A stretch of 64,000 nucleotides of DNA. It comes from Bowmanella pacifica. Its GTDB lineage: Bacteria; Pseudomonadota; Gammaproteobacteria; Enterobacterales; Alteromonadaceae. The notes under the pieces are model-generated. The model worked only from the letters and a program-made list of their open reading frames with translations, ran no database searches and was not told where the DNA came from. The stretch covers positions 682,001-746,000 of the forward strand of contig NZ_BMLS01000001.1 in NCBI RefSeq assembly GCF_014645355.1, given 5' to 3'. A program made the translations under genes and the position numbers. Of the stretch, positions 1-8,782 are shown in pieces. Position 1 is the first letter of the stretch. Every line of letters begins with the position of its first letter.

Positions 1-189
1 GAGACAGTTGGCAGGCGGTTAAAGGTAAAAGTAAGGCAAGCGACACAAGCCACTTTGGCATGGCATTTTCTCCCGTTCAGCTTTTTGGCGTAGCAATTAA
101 GACCCTAAACGCCAGCGCCAAACGGGCTCAATCCGGGCGACCTCCTTTTTACCTCTATTCTTTATCTATCCGGTTAAATTCCGTACAAA
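1..189. other. Left-edge segment, no gene recognised
   Basis: The first 189 bases lie downstream of mnmH. One frame stays open from the window edge to about 317, but its translation has no recognisable family character and it runs antisense into mnmH, so it is not called. I see no clear terminator hairpin for mnmH here. Confidence 0.4.
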
Positions 190-1281
190 TCAGCCAAAAC
201 GGGCTTTCAGCCAGGCCAGAATGGCCTGCTGGTCACCTTGAAACAGCACCTGTCGAGGTCGCTTACTCAGTTGATAGTCATACATGGGGTCGTAATAATC
301 ACGCAACAGCCGGGTAATCCATTGCCTGTGTAACGCGGCATCGCCGGTACGTTCCTGCACAGCCAGAGCGTCACGCATTTGTATGTCCAGTTGCTGATGT
401 GCCTCGCTTCCCAGTCTGCGTCGGATGCGTTGCAAACTGGACAGCAGGTAGTCTGAGAAGTGCTGAAATCCTGACTCGGCATCCAACTTAAGGCTGAGCG
501 CTAAACGTGCCACCACATATTCATCAAAAATCCGCTCCACCCGTTCATCCAGGCTGCAATCCAATATCAGTACAGGTGCAGTGCGCATTTTTTCGCGCAG
601 TGAGAAAGGCAACATCACCGAGCCGATATGACCGCACTCATCTTCCAGAATCAGTGGCTGATTCCCCCTGCCATTACGTTTTAGCAGGCTGATGGCAAGC
701 TGGTTTTCAAAATTGATTTGGCTTGGCTGCGGCTGCAACAGCGCACCAAAACTTGAGCCTCGGTGCGCCGCCAGCTTTTCCAGATCAACGGCATTGTCCA
801 ACGCTTGCAGCAGTTGGGTTTTACCTGAACCCGTGCGCCCCGCCAGCAGCACAAGTTCGCAGCCAGCTATCTGCACTTCCAGTTCGCTCAGCAAATACTG
901 ACGCAGCGCCTTGTATCCACCTTTGATCCGTGGATACACCACCCCGGCTTCCTGCATCCAACTTTGTGTGATCTGCGAACGCAGTCCCCCTCGCCAGCAA
1001 TATAGATAGCCTTGAGGGTTGGCCTTGGCAAACTCGCACCAACGGGCCAGACGCTCGGCTTTAATATCACCACTGACTAACTTATAGCCCAGATTAATCG
1101 CCGTCTGCTGCCCCTGCTGCTTGTAGCAAGTGCCCACTTTGGCCCGTTCTTCATCGGTCATCAGCGGCAGACTGGAGGCGGTGGGAAAAGCGCCTTTGGC
1201 AAACTCCGCCGGGGCGCGCAGATCCATCAGCGGCGCATCGCTAACGAACACCTGCCGGTAATCGTCAAACTCAACCGACAT
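190..1281 (-). CDS. mnmH: tRNA 2-selenouridine synthase (SelU/MnmH)
   Basis: The protein replaces sulfur by selenium at the wobble 2-thiouridine of tRNA Lys, Glu and Gln, using selenophosphate, through a geranylated intermediate. It has 363 residues, the usual family length. An N-terminal rhodanese domain carries the active-site cysteine in YLYCWRGGLRSQ (Cys95). A P-loop GRTGSGKT follows at about 148-155. The start codon abuts the selD stop codon with no gap, and its ribosome site (GAGGTGG) lies inside the selD 3' end, so the two are translated from one message. The neighbour supplies the selenophosphate. No selA or selB is visible, so selenium use here may be limited to tRNA; that last point is inference from one window. 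Confidence 0.96.
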   Translation of the reverse strand: MSVEFDDYRQVFVSDAPLMDLRAPAEFAKGAFPTASSLPLMTDEERAKVGTCYKQQGQQTAINLGYKLVSGDIKAERLARWCEFAKANPQGYLYCWRGGLRSQITQSWMQEAGVVYPRIKGGYKALRQYLLSELEVQIAGCELVLLAGRTGSGKTQLLQALDNAVDLEKLAAHRGSSFGALLQPQPSQINFENQLAISLLKRNGRGNQPLILEDECGHIGSVMLPFSLREKMRTAPVLILDCSLDERVERIFDEYVVARLALSLKLDAESGFQHFSDYLLSSLQRIRRRLGSEAHQQLDIQMRDALAVQERTGDAALHRQWITRLLRDYYDPMYDYQLSKRPRQVLFQGDQQAILAWLKARFG

Positions 1282-2319
1282 TTAATCCACCTCGATCCAA
1301 CTGGCGGTGTCTTTGTCCACCAACTCACCGATCACCTCTGCATACAGACCAGCTTCGGCCAGCAGGGTTTGCAGCCTATCCCGGCTATCTGGTGAGGCAG
1401 CTATCAAAAGCCCGCCACTGGTTTGCGGATCGCACAGTAAGTGCTTTTGCATGTCTGTCAGTGACCCAACTTTATGCCCATAGCTGTCAAAGTTACGCTG
1501 TGTGCCGCCTGGAATACAACCCAGCGACAGATAGTGCTCCACAGGAGCCAGTCTGGGAACAAGCTCAAATCGAAGTCTGGCCGCAACCTTGCTGCCTTCA
1601 CACAACTCCAATAAGTGCCCCAGCAATCCAAAACCCGTGACATCCGTGATGGCGCTCACCTGCTCCAGCGCGGCAAGCTCAGCCCCAACTTTGTTCAGTT
1701 TGCACATCTGGTCGCGGGCTAAAAACTGGTGCTCGCTAAGCAGCTTACCTTGTTTTTGTGCGGTACTGAGAATGCCAACCCCAAGGGGTTTGGTCAGGTA
1801 AAGCTCATGGCCTGACTTAGCTGTATTGTTCTGCTTCAACTGAGCAATAGGGACCTGACCGGTCACCGCTAAACCAAAAATGGGTTCGGGGGCATCGATA
1901 CTATGCCCCCCTGCCAGTAAAATACCGGCATCAAGGCAGGCCTGCCGGCCCCCGTCTACCACTTGCCTGGCAACCTCAGCACTTAGCTGTTTTACCGGCC
2001 AACCGAGAATCGCGATAGCCATTAGAGGAGTACCACCCATGGCGTAAATATCGCTGATAGCATTAGTAGCAGCAATGCGGCCAAAATCAAAAGGGTCGTC
2101 CACAATGGGCATAAAGAAATCGGTAGTGGACAACACCGCCATGCCATTGCCCAGATCATAGGCCGCAGCATCATCTTTACTGCTATTGCCGACCAGTAAG
2201 CGCGGGTCATCGGGCACCACAAGCTGACTGGCGAGAATGTCATCCAATACCTGAGGGGCGATCTTGCAACCGCAGCCTGCCCCATGACTGTATTGGGTCA
2301 GTCTAATTTGATTGTTCAT
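1282..2319 (-). CDS. selD: Selenide, water dikinase (selenophosphate synthetase)
   Basis: SelD makes selenophosphate from selenide and ATP. The 345-residue protein has the N-terminal catalytic motif GAGCGCK, with Cys16 and Lys19 matching the essential Cys17 and Lys20 of E. coli SelD. Asp-rich ATP/Mg sites ([17 protein letters not shown]) and the AIRS-type core follow. The active-site position is cysteine, not selenocysteine. It is the first gene of a two-gene operon with mnmH. The ribosome binding site ahead of this ATG is weak, so the start is chosen from the conserved N-terminus. Confidence 0.97.
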   Translation of the reverse strand: MNNQIRLTQYSHGAGCGCKIAPQVLDDILASQLVVPDDPRLLVGNSSKDDAAAYDLGNGMAVLSTTDFFMPIVDDPFDFGRIAATNAISDIYAMGGTPLMAIAILGWPVKQLSAEVARQVVDGGRQACLDAGILLAGGHSIDAPEPIFGLAVTGQVPIAQLKQNNTAKSGHELYLTKPLGVGILSTAQKQGKLLSEHQFLARDQMCKLNKVGAELAALEQVSAITDVTGFGLLGHLLELCEGSKVAARLRFELVPRLAPVEHYLSLGCIPGGTQRNFDSYGHKVGSLTDMQKHLLCDPQTSGGLLIAASPDSRDRLQTLLAEAGLYAEVIGELVDKDTASWIEVD

Positions 2320-2380
2320 GTTGGCAAAAGATCAGTAACCTTAACGCCAACATACGGCTTTTCACTGGCGCTGTGAAGCC

Positions 2381-2713
2381 TTACAGCAACAAGACCAGCG
2401 CCAGCAGGCTCACAACAACTCCGCCGATCCTAAGGGTTCTGAGCCAACTCGCCCGCCGCTGCAGCAAAACCAGCACAGCCATCGCCGCTGGTGTCAGCAA
2501 GCCAAGCCAGATCAAGCTGCCGTGGGCAAAGCCTTCGAACAAACAGGCTGTCAGCAAGCCAATAAGCAACCAGCTCCAGGCACCAGCCAGTTGGCGAATA
2601 CGAACAGATTCCGTCAGTCTCTGGCCACTCACACTACGGTAATGTCCAAACTGACTGGTGGCAAAAAAACTCATGGATAACCACAACAAGCTAAATACCA
2701 GCAGATAACTCAT
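2381..2713 (-). CDS. DUF3325-type small membrane protein of an iron-regulated operon
   Basis: This is a 110-residue protein with about three or four hydrophobic segments. It matches in size and position the DUF3325 proteins that close the DUF3649-PepSY-DUF3325 operons found with siderophore receptors in Pseudomonas, Xanthomonas and marine gammaproteobacteria. Its ATG overlaps the stop of the PepSY gene (2710-2713), so translation is coupled. Biochemical function is unknown. A role in ferric-siderophore reduction or iron import at the inner membrane is inferred from the Fur box and neighbours. The family assignment rests on context and hydropathy. Confidence 0.75.
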   Translation of the reverse strand: MSYLLVFSLLWLSMSFFATSQFGHYRSVSGQRLTESVRIRQLAGAWSWLLIGLLTACLFEGFAHGSLIWLGLLTPAAMAVLVLLQRRASWLRTLRIGGVVVSLLALVLLL

Positions 2714-4302
2714 TGTGGTTGTTCCTTATAGCTCCTTGTCGACGCCACGCGTCGACGACCGCTATTCTCCTGGCCCAGACAATGACGAGCAGCAAAGCAT
2801 GCCACGATACCCAGTACCATAACCGTCAATTCCAACCCAGCCAACGCCCAGTGTCCATAAGACAGGTAATCCAGCACATGATGTCCCGTTGTAAACAGAT
2901 TCAGCAGTGGCAGTAATAGCGCCAGAGCCGCCGTTGCAGCCCAAATAACGGCCCAGCCTCTTCGTCCAGGCTGATACAAAGCGAACAAAAGCGTGATCAC
3001 ATAACAGATGAAAAAGCCGTGCATTTCCCAATCACGTCGCGCGTCAAAATCAGGTGCCAAGAGTCGGTTGAGATATAAAAACACCAAACTGGCTAATGGC
3101 AAGCCGGCCACTGTCGCGATATTCAGCGCTTTCACTAGCCGCAAATTCCAGCCCAAAGGCTGGGCGGCTTTCAGACGCTTTTCCTCAAGACGCTTAGCCC
3201 ATAATACGCCGCCGCTGGCCACCATCACACATCCTAGCAGCCCACCGAGCGCAAACAGCCAACGTAAAGGCCAGGGGGCAAACTTGGCGGTATGCAGCGC
3301 GATTAAGGTGCTGGCAGTTTTCTCCGGAGCATAAAACTGCCCTTCGCGGCTGTTGCCAAGCACCTCTCCCTGACTGTCATACAAGGTCGAACGCGCATAA
3401 TGGGCTATCTGTCCGGGTTCTCTGCCATACAAGGTCACAGTCGCGTTTTCATCAGCCGGATTGTTAATATTGATACGGCTGATCGTATCTAGCTGCTTAT
3501 CGGCTTTAAAACGCTCAACAAATGCCTGTACCGGTAAAGGTTCGTCGCGCTGCTCACCAGCCGCCTTTACGGCTTGAAAGGTGGGATTCTGATCGTTAAA
3601 GAACTGCCCGCGGCCACCAGGGTAAACCTTATCGACCGGCGCGGACATATAGAGAAACATTAGGGTCAACAGGCCGGTATAGGTAATCATTAAATGATAA
3701 GGCAAGGCCAACACCGAACTGATGTTATGGATATCCAACCAGCTTCTGGCCCCCTTACCTTTTCTGAAGGTAAAGAAATCGGCAAAGATACGGCGGTGAA
3801 TAACTATCCCGGTCACCAGCCCCACCAACATAATCATAGCCGCCGCGCCCACTATCCAGCGGGCGGTAATGGCGGACATATAGTGCAAATCAAAATGTAA
3901 GCGGTAGAAAAAGTCACCGCCTTTGGTGTCCCGCAACACCGCCGTTTGTTGAGCATTGTCGCCAAGCAGATACCCATCCACAAAACGGCCTCTTCGCTGA
4001 CCAGGCTCTGGTGCCTGACGATAGCCATAGCGGGTCAGTGGATTGCGCTCATCGGGAAGGTTGATAAACCACTGCGGTGAATCTGGTGCATCTGCCTGCA
4101 ATCTTGCCAAGGCTTGCTGCAAGGCGGCGTTCTGTTCTTGCTGGCGCGGCAGATGATGGCTTTCGGGCTGCATCCACCAGCTTATCTCATAACGAAAATA
4201 GCTAAGCGTACCGGCAAAAAAGACCAGAAAAAGTAACCAACAGGCTAACAACCCACCCCAGGTGTGAAGCCAGGTCATGGAACGGAAAAAAGAGCCTTTC
4301 AT
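2710..4302 (-). CDS. PepSY-associated transmembrane protein (PiuB-like, iron-regulated)
   Basis: The 530-residue inner-membrane protein begins with a TM helix right after RSMTWLHTWGGLLACW, has a large periplasmic loop, the histidine-bearing segment FYRLHFDLHYMS before the next TM helix, and several C-terminal helices. The conserved arrangement (WLHTWGG, HFDLHY, HIALHTAKF-like) is that of PepSY_TM/PiuB proteins, which are thought to reduce ferric siderophores at the inner membrane. It overlaps DUF3649 upstream by 4 nt and DUF3325 downstream by 4 nt, giving a tightly coupled three-gene operon. The Fur box at 4608-4622 predicts derepression in low iron. No siderophore receptor is directly attached, which is less usual. 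Confidence 0.88.
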   Translation of the reverse strand: MKGSFFRSMTWLHTWGGLLACWLLFLVFFAGTLSYFRYEISWWMQPESHHLPRQQEQNAALQQALARLQADAPDSPQWFINLPDERNPLTRYGYRQAPEPGQRRGRFVDGYLLGDNAQQTAVLRDTKGGDFFYRLHFDLHYMSAITARWIVGAAAMIMLVGLVTGIVIHRRIFADFFTFRKGKGARSWLDIHNISSVLALPYHLMITYTGLLTLMFLYMSAPVDKVYPGGRGQFFNDQNPTFQAVKAAGEQRDEPLPVQAFVERFKADKQLDTISRININNPADENATVTLYGREPGQIAHYARSTLYDSQGEVLGNSREGQFYAPEKTASTLIALHTAKFAPWPLRWLFALGGLLGCVMVASGGVLWAKRLEEKRLKAAQPLGWNLRLVKALNIATVAGLPLASLVFLYLNRLLAPDFDARRDWEMHGFFICYVITLLFALYQPGRRGWAVIWAATAALALLLPLLNLFTTGHHVLDYLSYGHWALAGLELTVMVLGIVACFAARHCLGQENSGRRRVASTRSYKEQPQ

Positions 4303-4586
4303 CCTGCGCCTCCGACCATTGCATTATTCACCAGCAGAGCCAACAACCACAGGCCGCCAAGGTCGGTCAGCGCTCGCCAGTGCTGACGCACATGAAAAGC
4401 CCACATGATACAGCCCGAATAGAGTAAGAAAGATAACAGCATACTGGTCAGTACAGCCGACATAGGTTCTAAAGGCAGGATCCATGCGGCCAATACCGCA
4501 GTTTCGGCTGTCGCCAGATAGCCAAGGAGCGCAGCACAGCTAACGCGAAGCAGCACACCGAAAGAGTGGCGGGATACAACAGACAA
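4299..4586 (-). CDS. DUF3649-type membrane protein, first gene of Fur-controlled operon
   Basis: This 95-residue protein has about three hydrophobic helices and the HVRQHWRALTDLGG region characteristic of DUF3649. The frame opens with TTG at 4586; AGGGA lies about 7 nt before it, and no better in-frame ATG exists, so a TTG start is proposed. It overlaps the PepSY gene by 4 nt. The Fur box lies only 22 nt upstream of the start. Function is unknown; the family is found almost only beside PepSY and DUF3325 partners. Confidence 0.8.
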   Translation of the reverse strand: MSVVSRHSFGVLLRVSCAALLGYLATAETAVLAAWILPLEPMSAVLTSMLLSFLLYSGCIMWAFHVRQHWRALTDLGGLWLLALLVNNAMVGGAG

Positions 4587-4607
4587 TTTCTTTCCCTGAA
4601 TTCAAAA

Positions 4608-4622
4608 TGATAATTATTATCA
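4608..4622. promoter_or_regulatory. Fur box
   Basis: TGATAATTATTATCA is an exact match to the 7-1-7 Fur consensus (TGATAAT-n-ATTATCA). It sits just ahead of the ribosome site of the DUF3649-PepSY-DUF3325 operon, where it would block the promoter when iron is sufficient. Confidence 0.93.
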
Positions 4623-4719
4623 AATGCGAATATTAACTCAAGAGAAAATTGTACCCAGCAGTAAAACCAAGGCCAGCTGTATACTGGAGTACAGCCCTTT
4701 TATCTAACAATAACGGCAA

Positions 4720-4750
4720 TAAAAAACCGCTCTGTGTGAGCGGTTTTTTA
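4720..4750 (-). terminator. Rho-independent terminator of the choice-of-anchor gene
   Basis: An AAAAAACCGCTC / GAGCGGTTTTTT hairpin with a short loop follows the minus-strand gene ending at 4764. The A and T runs on both sides make it able to work in both directions. It insulates the exported-protein gene from the Fur-regulated operon promoter. Confidence 0.9.
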
Positions 4751-4763
4751 ACTATTCAGATAT

Positions 4764-5846
4764 TCAGGCCAGGGCGGCTTGGCGATTCGTTGTTGTTCCA
4801 CGTCGCCACAACAGCAACCCCGCCAGCAACGCGAACAGCGCGACCAACGAAGGCTCGCTTACCTGGCTAGGTGGATTAGACCCTACAGGTGAGAACGGAT
4901 CGTAATTAATCTGCATATTCCCTTCCCAGGAATTGGCCATAACCTGTCCCCATACCACGGACGGATTGGCATAAATGGCCGCATTAGGCGCCAGAACAGA
5001 ACCAAATACATCAGTAGCCAGATTCACCTGCGTGGCTCCGGCAAAGTTATACAAAACCTGACTGGATAAGCGACCTTCCAGATTGTGTTCCTTGTAATAC
5101 TCGCCGGTACGTTTACCGTTAATAAACACACTGTGTTGCTTTAGATGTACACAACCGCTTTGTCCGGCATCACAATCGTATCCAGTCCAGTTGCCCTGAC
5201 CTGCGGCAATTCCGTTGGGGTTGCTGATATTGAAGATAATAGTGGCGTCTTCGGCTACTCCGTTTACAAACCAATCTACACTGGCATTGATTTGCTCCTG
5301 AGTTACGTTAAAGACATAAACATTATCAGGTGGAGTAGTAGTCGGATTAAATTCTAACTGGCTCCACTTATGCTCAGTGGTGGCAGAAACAGTACGCCCA
5401 GCCAGTTCCTGCGAGAGTTGATTAAGGTGGTTAAAGGCACTATCAAAATCCACCGGTAGCTGGTTGCTATCAACCTGAATCAGGTTGGCTTCTATATTAC
5501 TGCCGCTTACCGAACCGGCATAAACAAGGTCGCCGGAATGGGGAGATAAATGTGCACCGTCTTCATAGACGTTCAGGTTGCCGGAACCGGTTTTAATCAC
5601 ATTACCGGCCACCACTAGGCTGGGTCCACTCCCCATCCCAAAGGCATCTATTTTAAAGCCTACATCGTGGCCTCCATTGACCACCATGTCACCACCTACG
5701 GCAACACGCCCCTGGGTATCCGAGCCATTGATATTGAAGTTTTGCTTCAGGAACAGGTTGTAATCACTGGCCTGCCCAAAGTCTACAGGGCCTGCGAAAA
5801 CAGACAAACTGCACAACAAAGTAACCGCGGCTGTTAGGAACTTCAT
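4764..5846 (-). CDS. Choice-of-anchor A exported protein with PEP-CTERM-like tail
   Basis: The 360-residue protein has a signal peptide (MKFLTAAVTLLCSLSVFAG), then the choice-of-anchor A domain (YNLFLKQNFNINGSDTQGRVAVGGD onward). It ends in SEPS, a hydrophobic helix and a WRR basic cluster, the arrangement of a PEP-CTERM sorting signal with SEP in place of PEP. Such tails are cut by exosortase during export to the surface or exopolysaccharide matrix. It lies beside a PrsT-like gene, supporting a PEP-CTERM function; no exosortase is in the window. Its promoter (-35 5896-5901, -10 5874-5879) is covered by a palindrome. The ligand and exact role are unknown. Confidence 0.85.
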   Translation of the reverse strand: MKFLTAAVTLLCSLSVFAGPVDFGQASDYNLFLKQNFNINGSDTQGRVAVGGDMVVNGGHDVGFKIDAFGMGSGPSLVVAGNVIKTGSGNLNVYEDGAHLSPHSGDLVYAGSVSGSNIEANLIQVDSNQLPVDFDSAFNHLNQLSQELAGRTVSATTEHKWSQLEFNPTTTPPDNVYVFNVTQEQINASVDWFVNGVAEDATIIFNISNPNGIAAGQGNWTGYDCDAGQSGCVHLKQHSVFINGKRTGEYYKEHNLEGRLSSQVLYNFAGATQVNLATDVFGSVLAPNAAIYANPSVVWGQVMANSWEGNMQINYDPFSPVGSNPPSQVSEPSLVALFALLAGLLLWRRGTTTNRQAALA

Positions 5847-5873
5847 AAGCCATCCCCTGTTAAAAGTTGTTCA

Positions 5874-5901
5874 ATTATACAGCAGCCTGGTGAATTGACA
5901 A
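5874..5901 (-). promoter_or_regulatory. Sigma-70 promoter of the choice-of-anchor gene
   Basis: On the minus strand, TTGTCA (5901-5896) and a perfect TATAAT (5879-5874) are separated by 16 bp, and lie 28 nt upstream of the start codon. Five of six -35 bases and all -10 bases match. The -35 hexamer is half of the operator-like palindrome at 5896-5909. Confidence 0.8.
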
Positions 5902-5909
5902 CGCTGTCA
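5896..5909. promoter_or_regulatory. Operator-like palindrome TGACAACGCTGTCA (copy 1)
   Basis: The 14-bp dyad TGACA-ACGC-TGTCA overlaps the -35 box of the choice-of-anchor promoter, a classic repressor position. An identical copy lies at 49727-49740. Even palindromes with central CG are typical of LacI-family operators; the GlcNAc regulator NagR is reported to use a very similar TGACA-rCGy-TGTCA core. The binding protein is not in the window. Confidence 0.65.
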
Positions 5910-5940
5910 GCTCAGACCAGTGACAGCGTGAAAAACGCTG
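5901..5940. repeat. Nested inverted repeats downstream of the PrsT-like gene
   Basis: ACGCTGTCA (5901-5909) and TGACAGCGT (5921-5929) form a perfect 9-bp inverted repeat over an 11-bp spacer. CAGCGT/ACGCTG (5924-5940) forms an alternative hairpin. They may end transcription of the upstream gene, but no T run follows, so termination is only tentative. Confidence 0.4.
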
Positions 5941-5944
5941 CCGC

Positions 5945-8683
5945 TCAAGGCAGCAAAGCCTGCAACTCAGTCGCTAAATCGGGCTGCAAACCTTGTATAA
6001 CAGCACGTTGCAGCATTCGTTTGGCTTGTTCATTCTCACCAAGCGCATGCAAGGTGTAAGCTAAATGATACAAAATTGTTGGATTGCCGCTATCACGCAT
6101 TTGCGCTTCTCTAAGTAAAGTCAGCGCCTTTGCATGCTGTCCTTGCTTGGTATATATCCAACCTAAAGTATCATTAAACTGGGCCACCTGGGGTGCCAAC
6201 TGATTGGCTTTCTGTGCATATTGCTCGGCAGCAGTTAAATCGCTTTCCATCAGGTAATACGCCAGGTTATTGAGGAATATCGGGTTATCCGAGAGCTCTG
6301 GGTATGCCTTTAATGTCGCCACGGCCAGGGCGGGGTTATTGTGCTGCGCGGCCAGGCTGGACAATTGAGCCACGGCCCAGCTATCTAACGGATGCTCGGC
6401 CAACCAGCTTTGCAGCAGTTGCAAAGCACTGTCTATTTGTCCGCTTTGTGCGTGCATGGATGCCAGCAACTGCATATTAGCCCGCAGTGGCTGGGCCTGA
6501 TAAAGCGCCAATGCCTGTTTCAATGCCGACTCAACTTGGCCATCAGCCACCAAGGCGTGAACCCGCAGTTCTTGCCAACGACGGTTATCTGGCTGGTTCT
6601 TCAAACCACGATCAAGAATAGCTAGCGCCGATTGGCTATTGCCTTGTGCCAGGGCCTGCCGTGCCAGCAAATAAATATCAATGCCATCTGCATCCAGAGT
6701 ACGTAATCTAGCTACAGACTTCTCTGCGCCCGCCAAATCCCCAAGATCCAACTGCTTATGCGCTACCGAATGCAGCTTCACCGCATCGTCATAGGCCAGG
6801 CCATAAAGTGCCTTGAGGGTCGCAATGGCTTTATCTTTATAGCCTTGCGCTTCTTCTAGCTTGGCACGAGTAAACAATAAGGCTTCGTCCAGGTTACGTC
6901 GCTTTAAGATTTGCTCTAATACCCCCTGAGCATCTGCCCAGCGCTGCTGTTGCATATACAATTCCAGCAATGCCCGGTTCGCCTCAATATCATCGCGCGC
7001 GCGCACTCGCTCGAGCAACTCTATGGCCTTAGCGATATCCCCCTTATCTATTGCCAAATCGGCATACAACTTGTTAGTCGCCAGATCTTGGGGATCCTGT
7101 GCCAATACCTGCAGATACTGAGCTTCCACCTTATCTGGCAGGTTCTGGTTTAGATACATGCCAGCCAATGCCAGATGCGCCACCTTAAACTCCGGTGCCA
7201 GGCGGGTAATTTCGGTAAAAAAGCGCTCGGCGTTATCGGTCTGACCCAGTTTCAGCGACAATTCCCCTGCCAGTTGCAGTATTTCAACTTTTCCTGGCTG
7301 TTCGTCCAGTAACGCCTGTGTCGTTTGACGGGCATCTTCCAGTTGTCCGTGCTGCAATTGCAAAAAGCCCAATAAGGTACGACTGCCCAGATTATCGCCT
7401 TGTTGTTTTTCAAGCTGCGCCATGGCGTTGGCGTATTGCCCGTCGGTAACCCAGGCCTGAATCAACGCCTGACGTATGCCCTCATGTGCAGGAAAGCGTT
7501 GCTGCGCATCTTCCAACAAGGTGAGTGCAGCAGGTAAATTACCCAGCCCTTGTTCAATGGTCGCCGCCAATACAAAGACATCAGGATCCTGGCGCGACAG
7601 TGCTAGAGATTTATCGACCTGACGCTTAGCCTCCCGCCAGTTACGCTGCTGCACGGCAATCATCGCTAGGTAACGGTGGGCCGACGCCGTGGCGGTATAT
7701 TCGTGGATAAAGTTATCAAACTTCACGCGTGCCGAGTCCAACTTACCACTGGCATAATCCACCACAGCGCTAAGAAAACTTACCTCCCGCATTTTTCTCA
7801 CTGCGTCATCGACACCAGACAGTTGATGTTGAATATCCACCAACAATTGCCGCGCTTCACGCTCTTTCCCCTGTTGGGCTACCAGCGCTGAATGCATCAG
7901 CTTGGCATAGGGGTTTCCTGGATGCTTTTCACGAAATGCCAAGACCAATTGCAAGGCAGCATCTAACTGCTCACGCTCCACCAGTAAGCCGGCCTTGCCC
8001 AGCATGGCCTGCTCGCTATCCGGCTTCAGCTCAAGTGCTTGTTCGTAGCGCTTCTCCGCCTGCTCAAACTGCTCGTCGATACGCAATAATTGGGCGTGTA
8101 ACAACAGTGCCGGCAAGTGTTTAGGATCGCTTTCGAAGACTTGGTCCAATAAGCTGGCCGCTTGCTTCAACTCATCCTTTTGCAATGCCATTTCTGCCAG
8201 CGCAGTCAGGGCTTCAACATGACCAGGGGCGATGTTCAGGGCTTGTTGGTAGTAAGACTGTGCCGCTTCCCTATCTCCTCTTGACTTGGCAATCTCGCCA
8301 CGCAAGTAGGAATAATCCGGCATATCCTGAAGATGGCGATAGTGGCTCAGCAATTCTTGCCCGTCATCCACATGATTTTGCAGTAACTTGGCTCTAACCA
8401 GATTCAGTACTACGGCACGAGCATCAGCCTGCATCTCCAGCGCCACGCTTAACTCTTTATCTGCGGCAGCAGCCTTACCAGACTCCAGTAGCACTTGCCC
8501 CATCAGTACTCTGGCAGGCAAATAGTCTGGCTGTAACTGTAAACAGTTTTTCAGCTCGATAATTGCAGCATCGGGGTTGCCTTGCAGTTGATATTTGATG
8601 GCAGCTTCGTAATAAGCAGAGGCGTTGTTGGCCAAAACCGGCAGACAACAGAACAGAAGCGCAACGCACAATAATCGTTTCAT
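5945..8683 (-). CDS. prsT: PrsT-like TPR repeat protein of the PEP-CTERM system
   Basis: This 912-residue protein starts at the ATG at 8683 (MKRLLCVALLF); the frame runs 11 codons further up but only to a TTG. An export signal is followed by some twenty tetratricopeptide repeats of the alternating Ala/Leu/Gly type, e.g. YLPARVLMGQVLLESGKAAAADKELSVAL. Length, signal and repeat layout match the TIGR02917 family (PEP-CTERM system TPR protein PrsT), which occurs only in genomes with exosortase and exopolysaccharide export. A cysteine cluster lies in the signal region but no classical lipobox is obvious. The next gene on the same strand encodes a PEP-CTERM protein, with its own promoter between. 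It probably acts as a periplasmic scaffold; this is inferred from the family. Confidence 0.85.
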   Translation of the reverse strand: MKRLLCVALLFCCLPVLANNASAYYEAAIKYQLQGNPDAAIIELKNCLQLQPDYLPARVLMGQVLLESGKAAAADKELSVALEMQADARAVVLNLVRAKLLQNHVDDGQELLSHYRHLQDMPDYSYLRGEIAKSRGDREAAQSYYQQALNIAPGHVEALTALAEMALQKDELKQAASLLDQVFESDPKHLPALLLHAQLLRIDEQFEQAEKRYEQALELKPDSEQAMLGKAGLLVEREQLDAALQLVLAFREKHPGNPYAKLMHSALVAQQGKEREARQLLVDIQHQLSGVDDAVRKMREVSFLSAVVDYASGKLDSARVKFDNFIHEYTATASAHRYLAMIAVQQRNWREAKRQVDKSLALSRQDPDVFVLAATIEQGLGNLPAALTLLEDAQQRFPAHEGIRQALIQAWVTDGQYANAMAQLEKQQGDNLGSRTLLGFLQLQHGQLEDARQTTQALLDEQPGKVEILQLAGELSLKLGQTDNAERFFTEITRLAPEFKVAHLALAGMYLNQNLPDKVEAQYLQVLAQDPQDLATNKLYADLAIDKGDIAKAIELLERVRARDDIEANRALLELYMQQQRWADAQGVLEQILKRRNLDEALLFTRAKLEEAQGYKDKAIATLKALYGLAYDDAVKLHSVAHKQLDLGDLAGAEKSVARLRTLDADGIDIYLLARQALAQGNSQSALAILDRGLKNQPDNRRWQELRVHALVADGQVESALKQALALYQAQPLRANMQLLASMHAQSGQIDSALQLLQSWLAEHPLDSWAVAQLSSLAAQHNNPALAVATLKAYPELSDNPIFLNNLAYYLMESDLTAAEQYAQKANQLAPQVAQFNDTLGWIYTKQGQHAKALTLLREAQMRDSGNPTILYHLAYTLHALGENEQAKRMLQRAVIQGLQPDLATELQALLP

Positions 8684-8782
8684 AGCATTCCAGCATCCAT
8701 GGATAACATGGCGCAAGGTTAAACGCAGACATGTAAAGAAACAACTAAGCCCGTCAGGCAGAGACTAGCCTAAGTCCCTTAA

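Noticed and set aside
60-317. 85-residue plus-strand frame at the left edge
   Set aside because: Runs antisense into mnmH; translation shows no family character.
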